DNA from: Mauremys mutica
Taxonomy: Eukaryota > Chordata > Testudines > Geoemydidae
Reading direction: 5' to 3'
DNA: 64,000 nucleotides
Assembly: GCF_020497125.1 (NCBI RefSeq)
Contig: NC_059072.1
Coordinates: 308,158,781 to 308,222,780, forward strand
This document shows positions 63,101-64,000 of this stretch, one piece after another. The notes beneath the pieces are model-generated. The model was not told the DNA's origin. It did no database searches and was given only the letters and a program-made list of their open reading frames with translations. The position numbers were made by a program, and so were the translations under genes. Position 1 is the first letter of the stretch. Each line of letters begins with the position of its first letter.

Positions 63101-63706
63101 TTTGGGGGAGAATGCTTGGAAGGACAATAAAATGTTGTTATAAATCATTATTTTTTCTGCCTTTGCTGCCAGATGCATCTGTTTACAAAATCCAGGTTTA
63201 AGACATGAGGCTTAACAACAAATTGATTGGGAACTGAACCTGAGACGAAAAAAACAGCTGTGACCATATTACTTATAAATGTAAACGTCTGTTGGCATGT
63301 GTCAAAAGGGATCCAGCAAAGCACTTAAGCATGTGCTCAACTTTGATCGTGTAAATAGTCTCATTGAAGCCACTTTTGAAACCACTGGGACTGAAACTAT
63401 TCATATACTTAAATAATGCATGTGCTTTGCTGGGTTAGGGTTAATTATCAAGTTGCATGGATTTGTGAACATCAGCTTGCTGTGTTGTTTTTCCGCATTT
63501 CCAATATTTTTCAGTATTATTACCCTGATGACGTGCAAACTATGAAATAACTTCCATGCCTTATGTGCATCTTTTGAGTTTTTAATGTATTGAAAATGAA
63601 AACCAATTATGACTTTATTCCCCTGTTTTGTTTTATCCCAGAAATTGGCAATAAGAAATTTTATAAATACAGCCAAGAGAAGACATTGAAGTGGTTAAAG
63701 AAAAAG
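23958..63706 (+). CDS. RNASEH2B: Ribonuclease H2 subunit B, exons 1-6 of a split gene, 3' part outside window
   Basis: RNASEH2B is the non-catalytic scaffold of the nuclear RNase H2 complex, which also contains catalytic A and scaffold C. The complex cuts RNA in RNA:DNA hybrids and removes single ribonucleotides from DNA; defects in the human gene cause Aicardi-Goutieres syndrome. Six exons join in consistent phases (1,1,1,0,1,0) to 169 codons. Diagnostic stretches are [45 protein letters not shown] and [14 protein letters not shown], all very close to the human protein as I recall it. These make up the N-terminal triple-barrel fold. The helical region and C-terminal PCNA-interacting tail must lie beyond the right edge. 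Introns are about 14.3, 2.5, 4.7, 9.8 and 7.9 kb. The start ATG has A at -3 and lies in a CpG island. Identification is by recall of the family, with no search run. Confidence 0.95.
24612..24700 (+). mobile_element. MIR-like SINE, 3' part
   Basis: TGTGAGATCCTTGGAGAG followed by AGGTGCTGTACAAGTGCAAA matches the 3' region of MIR-type CORE-SINEs, which commonly end in GCTATAGAAGTGCAAAGTATT-like sequence. Old and diverged. It lies in intron 1. Confidence 0.65.
25708..25953 (-). pseudogene. hAT transposase C-terminal fragment, inverted left arm copy
   Basis: Minus-strand frame reading [20 protein letters not shown] and [20 protein letters not shown], the same domain as at 26299-26601 but inverted. 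Substitutions such as CKCLFS for CERLFS show the two arms have diverged independently. Confidence 0.9.
26299..26601 (+). pseudogene. hAT transposase C-terminal (dimerisation) domain fragment, right arm
   Basis: Frame of 100 codons with [20 protein letters not shown], then [20 protein letters not shown] and [12 protein letters not shown], the classic hATC dimerisation domain (family pattern W, then LARKYL, then ERLFSxxG). The N-terminal zinc finger and catalytic DDE regions are absent or broken by stops upstream, so it is inactive. Confidence 0.92.
26830..27021. mobile_element. Tc1/mariner-type (Tigger-like) MITE nested in hAT arm
   Basis: 192 bp with inverted ends CACCTCTACCCCGATATAAC and GTTATATTGGGGTAGAGGTG, flanked by TA on each side. 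The opposite, uninterrupted hAT arm shows the sequence before insertion, confirming a TA target. A second copy is at 58091. The superfamily is inferred from the TA duplication; no transposase is present. Confidence 0.85.
27140..27333 (-). mobile_element. MIR-like SINE, antisense
   Basis: TTTTACAGATGGGAAAACTG then GAGGTACAGTGTGAGG and later AGAACCAGGAATAGAACCCA is the complement of a MIR CORE-SINE, in the expected order. It is directly followed by the Penelope-like insertion. Confidence 0.8.
27346..27500 (+). mobile_element. Penelope-like element fragment with inverted 5' duplicate
   Basis: 155 bp bounded by 12-bp copies ACTTCTTACTTT (27334-27345) and ACTTCTTTCTTT (27501-27512), 11 of 12 identical. 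The right part reads CACCCATGAAAACTTATAC, then GTTAGTCTATAAGGTGCCAC, then GACTAACACGGCT; the left part is an inverted copy of the GTGCCACAGGACTC segment, so the whole piece folds back. Inverted 5' partial copies are typical of Penelope-like elements. The family assignment is from recall of these termini. Confidence 0.75.
27502..29118. other. Intron 1 sequence with palindromic repeat remnant
   Basis: A decayed GTGTACACTGG-type transposon end lies at about 27727. A palindromic repeat remnant spans 28266-28398. No exon-like segment seen. Confidence 0.4.
28266..28398. repeat. Ancient palindromic repeat remnant
   Basis: GGGCCTGATCATGATAACTC on the left and ATTTACAGGATCTGGTCC on the right are imperfect complements, with shared AGTCC and CTCATG motifs inside. 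Same class as 63309-63440. Confidence 0.55.
29119..29389 (+). mobile_element. Harbinger-type MITE, TGG target duplication
   Basis: 271 bp, inverted ends GGGCTGGTCTACAC and GTGTAGACATGGCC, flanked by TGG at 29116-29118 and 29390-29392. The interior matches the 19225 element nearly throughout (for example AAGATACGCAACTTCAGCTA and CTAGATGAGA), with small indels. Confidence 0.82.
29464..29555 (-). mobile_element. Minimal Penelope-like insertion with 15-bp target duplication
   Basis: A 92-bp insertion flanked by exact copies of ACTATTCAGACTGAT at 29449-29463 and 29556-29570. On the minus strand it begins TGCATCTGATGAAGTGGG and continues GCCCACAAATGCTTATGC, AAATAAATTTGTTAGTCTC and GGACTCCTCGTTGTTTT, the terminal unit of a reptile Penelope-like family. 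It contains only that unit and no coding sequence. Confidence 0.85.
29507..29554 (-). ncRNA. Decayed hammerhead-ribozyme-like motif
   Basis: Minus strand has the hammerhead core CTGATGA, then a hairpin GTGGGTT-CTA-GCCCAC that can form stem II, then AAAT where an active ribozyme needs GAAA. Hammerhead motifs are established in Penelope-like terminal repeats. The two core changes predict loss of cleavage. Stems I and III are short and I cannot settle their pairing. Confidence 0.5.
29916..30338. mobile_element. hAT-like MITE, complete, 8-bp target duplication
   Basis: 423 bp with inverted ends CAGGGGTGGCCAACCTG and CAGGTTGGCCTCCCCTG, flanked by CCATGGGG and CCATAGGG (7 of 8). The interior is GC-rich and non-coding; open frames on both strands here are by-products. 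Confidence 0.88.
30544..31310. mobile_element. DNA-transposon-type repeat with GGGGAATTCTG ends
   Basis: Inverted ends TACTCCTGGGGGCATTCTG and CAGAATTCCCCCAGGAGCA enclose 767 bp: AT-rich flanks with repeated ATTCTGCAAA motifs and a C-rich centre. A common turtle repeat as I recall it; flanking target copies are not clear. The 201-codon open frame at 30763-31368 falls inside it and is not a gene. Confidence 0.7.
31311..32799. other. Intron 1 sequence with one decayed transposon remnant
   Basis: Around 31952-32205 a TGTCTGCACTCAGGAAT ... TGTAGACAAGTC arrangement, with mirrored GTGCTGATTCAGCAGTTGGT and complementary sequence at 32160-32185, looks like a GTCTACAC-type MITE remnant. No exon seen. 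Confidence 0.4.
32806..32975 (+). mobile_element. MIR-like SINE
   Basis: CTCTGATACTTGACTGACTT, then CCAAGTCACTTATCCTCTGT and AACTTTGTAAAACTCTTGGA follow the order of a MIR CORE-SINE in sense direction. Diverged. Confidence 0.7.
32976..34077. other. Intron 1 AT-rich sequence, nothing recognised
   Basis: Contains a short (TA)n run near 33602. No supportable exon or repeat. Confidence 0.4.
34078..34636 (+). mobile_element. Penelope-like fragment, folded back, interrupted by hAT element
   Basis: The left part TAGAGAGACAAGGTGGATGA is the inverted copy of the right part TCACCCACCTTGTCTCTCTA. The + strand unit reads CTCAAAAGCTTATCTCTCTC, AGAAGTTGGTCCAATAA, [hAT], GATATGACCTCACC and AGACTAACACAGCTACAA. 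The last motif parallels GACTAACACGGCT in the 27346 piece, linking them to one group. CTCAAAAGC stands where intact relatives have a GAAA core. Confidence 0.72.
34174..34562. mobile_element. hAT-like MITE, complete, nested in Penelope-like fragment
   Basis: 389 bp with inverted ends CAGTGGTTCTCAACCTAGAG and GGAAAGGTTGAGAGCCACTG, flanked by CAATAAGA and CAGTAAGT (6 of 8). The host repeat continues across the insertion point, supporting the boundaries. Non-coding. Confidence 0.85.
34862..35039 (-). mobile_element. Turtle tRNA-derived SINE with CR1-type tail
   Basis: Minus strand starts with a tRNA-like head: A box TAGCTCAGTGGTTTGAG and B box GAGTTCAATTC about 45 bases on. It then passes through AGGGATCTGGGGCAAAAATC into the CR1-type 3' end GGTTGGACTAGATGACC and ATATTCTATGATTCTAT. 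This composite is the tortoise Pol III SINE known to share its tail with CR1, presumably to borrow CR1 machinery. It is in intron 1, antisense to RNASEH2B. Confidence 0.93.
35040..35740. other. Intron 1 sequence, nothing recognised
   Basis: AT-rich with no supportable exon or repeat. Confidence 0.4.
37168..37389. mobile_element. Fold-back MITE with GGGTATGTCTACACTGC-type ends
   Basis: 222 bp with inverted ends GGGTATCTCTACAATGC and GCAGTGTAGGCATACCC. Nearly the whole element is palindromic: GGGGCTGTTTAATTGTGGTG pairs with CACCACAATTAAACAGCCC around the centre near 37275. It interrupts the LINE frame, so it inserted after the LINE. Confidence 0.85.
37817..37835. repeat. Poly(A) run of 19 within LINE
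   Basis: Nineteen consecutive A. The related LINE at 61850 has only CAAAAAAGC at the same place, so this is a local expansion and not a retrotransposon tail. Confidence 0.85.
38348..38419 (+). CDS. RNASEH2B: RNASEH2B exon 2, with GC splice donor
   Basis: 72 nt, phase 1 at both ends, preceded by a pyrimidine-rich tract and CAG. The translation includes [17 protein letters not shown], matching the human NGLMFVKLVNPCSG segment. The only phase-compatible donor is ACAG followed by GCAAGT at 38420, so intron 2 is GC-AG. The nearby GT at 38424-38425 would add five bases and destroy the frame into exon 3. Confidence 0.9.
38420..39557. other. Intron 2 sequence, nothing recognised
   Basis: Apart from the GC donor at its start, no supportable feature was seen. 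Confidence 0.4.
39566..39858. mobile_element. hAT-like MITE, complete, perfect 8-bp target duplication
   Basis: 293 bp with inverted ends CAGGGGTCGGCAACCTTTC and AGGTTGCCTACCCCTG, flanked by exact CTATAGAA copies at 39558-39565 and 39859-39866. AT-rich, non-coding, in intron 2. Confidence 0.93.
40263..40372 (-). mobile_element. Fragment of the Harbinger-type element seen at 41991
   Basis: GAATAGCGACGAATTGTGGC, then CATACTAAACCTAATTCG and TTTCAGTGCTACTCCCCTTG is the complement of positions about 42126-42195 in the larger element, followed by an inverted repeat of GGGGAGTAGCACTGAA. No terminal repeats remain. Confidence 0.75.
40929..41036 (+). CDS. RNASEH2B: RNASEH2B exon 3
   Basis: 108 nt, phase 1 to phase 1, acceptor TTTAACAG and donor GTGAGT. 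Encodes the most strongly conserved block here: [18 protein letters not shown] followed by [15 protein letters not shown]. Human reads almost the same at these positions. This is part of the beta-barrel that interlocks with RNASEH2C. Confidence 0.95.
41037..41987. other. Intron 3, first part, nothing recognised
   Basis: No exon or repeat identified between the exon 3 donor and the large DNA transposon. Confidence 0.4.
42351..42610 (+). pseudogene. Myb/SANT-like DNA-binding protein of Harbinger type, broken
   Basis: Frame opening [20 protein letters not shown], then [20 protein letters not shown] and [15 protein letters not shown], then a TAG stop at 42531-42533, after which the same frame continues [20 protein letters not shown]. 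The W-x(n)-W spacing and the KxRNAKxFEKIS block are those of the trihelix/Myb-SANT-like domain found in many predicted turtle ZSCAN- or MSANTD-like proteins. The stop and absence of the rest of the protein make it a pseudogene. Confidence 0.85.
42790..43162. repeat. Internal inverted repeat of ~85-bp arms
   Basis: The left arm 42790-42875 (CACCGTATGTCTCCTGGATG, then CTACACAGCAGCATC) and right arm 43079-43162 (GATGCTGCTGTGTAG, then CATCCAGTAGACATACGGTG) are complements with a few changes, separated by about 200 bp. Between them GGTACAGTTTGGCTGGTAACC-like segments repeat in direct orientation (near 42991 and 43039). Confidence 0.85.
43547..44173. other. Intron 3 sequence, nothing recognised
   Basis: No supportable feature. 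Confidence 0.4.
44174..44366 (+). mobile_element. Harbinger-type MITE, decayed
   Basis: 193 bp between GACCTGATCTGTACCTAAA and GTAGTGTAGACATATCC, preceded by TTA and followed by TGA. Internal GGTTGACGGAAGAATTCTGT and ATTTACTACACCACTGCAG match the family of the 15875 element in the reverse orientation. Confidence 0.7.
44367..45746. other. Intron 3, last part, nothing recognised
   Basis: AT-rich. A short direct duplication of AAAACAAAAACCTATTAGTG-like sequence occurs near 44985-45020. No exon apart from exon 4 at the end. Confidence 0.4.
45747..45823 (+). CDS. RNASEH2B: RNASEH2B exon 4
   Basis: 77 nt, phase 1 in and phase 0 out, acceptor CCATAG and donor GTAAGT. Encodes [20 protein letters not shown], the conserved TPxDPLFLxLxYL block of the family. 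Confidence 0.95.
45824..46520. other. Intron 4, first part
   Basis: No gene. Around 46460-46520 there is a TTAAGTAGTTTGCTGGATTG ... GGGGCC remnant of the same palindromic repeat class as 63309-63440. Confidence 0.4.
46521..47265 (-). mobile_element. CR1 LINE, 5'-truncated and diverged
   Basis: Starts with TTCCAAGATCAGAAGGAACC (complement of CR1 tail) and continues through the complement of ORF2, including TTCTGAACCTTCTCCAGTTT and GGATTGCATTAGCC, to TTCTTTGTTCCTAGAA. Broken by stops; a fragment remains open in the minus frame at 46951-47253. Confidence 0.9.
47266..47376. other. Left host flank of the DIRS insertion
   Basis: About 110 bp between the CR1 fragment and the DIRS left end. With the sequence after 52435 it may be one interrupted older repeat (CCAAAACTGGTGGTT joined to ATTCTATAACTAGAAC), which I cannot name. 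Confidence 0.35.
47377..47560 (+). repeat. DIRS left inverted terminal repeat
   Basis: From TTCTTCTTCAAGTGATTGCT on, it matches the complement of 52205-52430: GCATTCCACAATAGGTGTG, then GCACCGGTGC, then AGTTTTTCCCCTAGCA and GTATAAGGGGCGCTG are shared by both ends in inverse orientation. Confidence 0.92.
47715..50067 (+). pseudogene. DIRS gag-like region, broken into several frames
   Basis: Starts [18 protein letters not shown], followed by a cysteine-rich section (CLRCLGEIH, then CKICRSF) and a long serine/proline/arginine-rich part with low-complexity SR-like runs near 48640-48800. Frames shift at least four times up to about 50067, where the last piece ends in basic residues (SRDYKKHPQ). 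This is the position and style of DIRS gag. It encodes nothing continuous now. Confidence 0.8.
50130..50870 (+). pseudogene. DIRS RNase H-like segment after a deleted reverse transcriptase
   Basis: An open frame of 246 codons. Its second half reads [35 protein letters not shown] and [18 protein letters not shown], the RNase H-like region of DIRS pol (the TDN motif carries a catalytic Asp). Upstream, only the start of the reverse transcriptase region remains (50215-50370) before an abrupt jump into RNase H; no YxDD-type box is present. Confidence 0.85.
50686..52047 (+). pseudogene. DIRS tyrosine recombinase, broken by frameshift
   Basis: First frame 50686-51579 includes [20 protein letters not shown] (core-binding domain) and [12 protein letters not shown], carrying the first catalytic Arg. 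The continuation is in another frame (51730-52047) with the His...Arg pair in [10 protein letters not shown] and the likely nucleophile Tyr in [10 protein letters not shown]. All four classic recombinase residues are visible but in separate frames, with breaks near 51525 and 51700. DIRS elements use this enzyme to insert a circular DNA. Confidence 0.9.
52088..52189 (+). repeat. DIRS internal complementary region
   Basis: TTGTGGAATGCACATGAGCA then ATCACTCGAAGAAG is the complement of the left terminus (47377-47413). The next part, AGACAGTTACCTTTTCTGTA then GGTGTTCTTCGAGATGTG, is the complement of the right terminus. The two meet at about 52124, exactly as the template for joining the ends in the DIRS circle model. 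Confidence 0.93.
52205..52434 (-). repeat. DIRS right inverted terminal repeat
   Basis: The complement of the left repeat, extended at its tip by a stretch ending GAAAAGGTAACTGTCTTTT that the left end lacks. Unequal ends are normal for DIRS elements, where the internal complementary region supplies the missing information. Confidence 0.92.
52435..52845. other. Right host flank of the DIRS insertion
   Basis: AT-rich sequence that may belong to the same older repeat as 47266-47376 and 53054-53600. No coding content. Confidence 0.35.
52846..53053. mobile_element. hAT-type element, left end only
   Basis: CAGTGTTTCTCAAACTGGGG is a typical hAT terminal repeat, followed by GC-rich sequence common in turtle repeats (GGCAGGGCCGGTTTGTTTAC). 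The GC-rich block stops at about 53053 without the complementary right end. TTCTAGAA at the left and CTTCTCTT at the right are not convincing target copies. Confidence 0.6.
53054..55613. other. Intron 4, last part, nothing recognised
   Basis: AT-rich, no exon or identifiable repeat. Open frames at 53698-53943 and 54934-55299 (minus) have no recognisable protein features. Confidence 0.4.
55614..55731 (+). CDS. RNASEH2B: RNASEH2B exon 5
   Basis: 118 nt, phase 0 in and phase 1 out, after a T-rich tract and CAG, donor GTACAA. Encodes [16 protein letters not shown] and later LHHVIEEK. The extra K at the start, relative to the human KADKEGKFQPLD order I recall, comes from the exon beginning AAAGGA. 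The alternative AG three to four bases inside would break the frame. Confidence 0.95.
55732..58088. other. Intron 5, first part, nothing recognised
   Basis: AT-rich. The 120-codon open frame at 56845-57207 shows no family motif and no splice support. Confidence 0.4.
58091..58273. mobile_element. Tc1/mariner-type MITE, second copy
   Basis: CACCTCTACCCCGATATAAC follows TA at the left; the right end GACAGCGTTATATCGGGGTA has lost the final GAGGTG. About 80% similar by eye to 26830-27021, including GATCAAAGCAAGTT and GATTTTTTGGCTCCCGAGG. Confidence 0.85.
58274..61404. other. Intron 5 sequence with one old retroelement tail
   Basis: At about 59610-59900 the order of motifs ending in GAGAGTAAGCTCCTTGGGGC and AACAAATAAAAAAAA matches an old amniote LINE/SINE 3' tail. 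No exon-like segment. Confidence 0.45.
61405..62238 (+). pseudogene. LINE ORF2 3' part, open except for one stop
   Basis: One frame runs 278 codons with a single stop (TAA at 61741-61743). Motifs include [20 protein letters not shown] (the F-ADD catalytic box of LINE reverse transcriptase), [50 protein letters not shown] and [13 protein letters not shown] frameshift near 62215 moves the C-terminus ([15 protein letters not shown]) to another frame. The upstream endonuclease and most of the polymerase are absent. Confidence 0.92.
61405..62590 (+). mobile_element. CR1-superfamily (L3-like) LINE, 5'-truncated
   Basis: Sense-strand 3' part of ORF2 followed by a short 3' UTR: GGATACTGGGCTAGATGGAC and GGTCTGACCCAG, ending in the tandem tail GTTCTTATGTTCTTATG. 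Same family as 35741-38205 but much better preserved, so a younger copy. Confidence 0.93.
62591..63308. other. Intron 5 sequence, nothing recognised
   Basis: AT-rich with no supportable feature. Confidence 0.4.
63309..63440. repeat. Ancient palindromic amniote repeat
   Basis: GATCCAGCAAAGCACTTAAG with CATGTGCT at the left is mirrored by TGCATGTGCTTTGCTGGG at the right, with CTCATTGAAG and CCACTGGGAC near the centre. Located 200 bp before exon 6. The class recurs at 28266 and, less completely, at 11995 and 46460. Confidence 0.65.
63642..63706 (+). CDS. RNASEH2B: RNASEH2B exon 6
   Basis: 65 nt, phase 1 in and phase 0 out, acceptor TTTTATCCCAG and donor GTATTA. Encodes [20 protein letters not shown]. 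Compared with my recollection of human (EEKGNPEIDNKK), three residues are missing at the exon 5/6 joint, consistent with use of an acceptor nine bases further in. The next exon is outside the window. Confidence 0.93.
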
Positions 63707-64000
63707 GTATTATATTTCTCTTTTGCTTTGTCATACTTTAGAATGTGACAAATATAAAGTGTTAAGGAAATAGCAGATTTCTAGCAGATTCCCTCTTAGA
63801 CGGAACCAGACTGTGGCTGGTCCCTGCACGGGCACAGAAAGGTCCAGAGTAGGCTACAGTTGCTATTTCTATGCTGTCCATGAGCTCAGGGACTGCTCTT
63901 TGCTTTAAAGCATGGGAAGGAGGCAAGGCTATGACCATTTCTCCCTCCCTAGCCCATAGCCGCCAGCAGAGCTGGCCAAACATAGAGGGAAGCACATCTT
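63707..64000. other. Start of intron 6, nothing recognised
   Basis: Begins with a GTATTA donor. No exon 7 candidate is seen before the edge. Confidence 0.4.

Noticed and set aside
1..64000. A previously undescribed multi-gene system
   Set aside because: Only one cellular gene is visible. All other coding remnants belong to known transposon types, so no new system is supported.

Overview
This window is nuclear DNA from a vertebrate, most likely a hidden-necked (cryptodiran) turtle. The evidence is one recognisable vertebrate gene split into small exons with long repeat-filled introns, abundant CR1-type LINE fragments, a tRNA-derived SINE whose 3' end matches the CR1 tail (the arrangement known from tortoises and other cryptodires), Penelope-like, DIRS, hAT and Harbinger-type elements, and old MIR-like SINEs. 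No bacterial-style gene, CRISPR array or rRNA gene was seen.

The single protein-coding gene is RNASEH2B (ribonuclease H2 subunit B) on the + strand. It starts in a CpG island at about 23.2-24.1 kb and runs off the right edge. Six coding exons can be read with consistent splice phases: 23958-24024, 38348-38419, 40929-41036, 45747-45823, 55614-55731 and 63642-63706. Together they give 507 nt, or 169 codons. Intron 2 has a GC rather than a GT donor. RNASEH2B is the scaffold subunit that joins RNASEH2C and the catalytic RNASEH2A in the nuclear enzyme that removes ribonucleotides from DNA. The remaining exons lie outside the window.

Layout. 1-23 kb is intergenic upstream sequence with CR1 tails, hAT elements (7.07-7.73 and a GC-rich one at 9.83-10.46 kb), a 1.1 kb solo LTR carrying its own minisatellite (13.02-14.15 kb), and short MITEs ending in a GTCTACACT-type terminal repeat. 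23.2-24.1 kb is the promoter CpG island with exon 1. Intron 1 (24.0-38.3 kb) holds a fold-back hAT element with a smaller transposon nested in one arm, Penelope-like fragments with clear target duplications and a degraded hammerhead-ribozyme-like motif, a turtle tRNA-SINE, and a decayed full-length-scale LINE. Intron 2 holds a complete small hAT element. Intron 3 holds a Harbinger-type element with a broken Myb/SANT-like reading frame. Intron 4 holds a roughly 5 kb DIRS-type tyrosine-recombinase retrotransposon, lying in the sense direction, that has lost most of its reverse transcriptase. Intron 5 holds a LINE fragment with a long nearly open frame.

No operon-like or multi-gene system is present. 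The points of most interest are the layered transposon insertions, whose order can be worked out, the GC-AG intron, and the ribozyme-like Penelope pieces.
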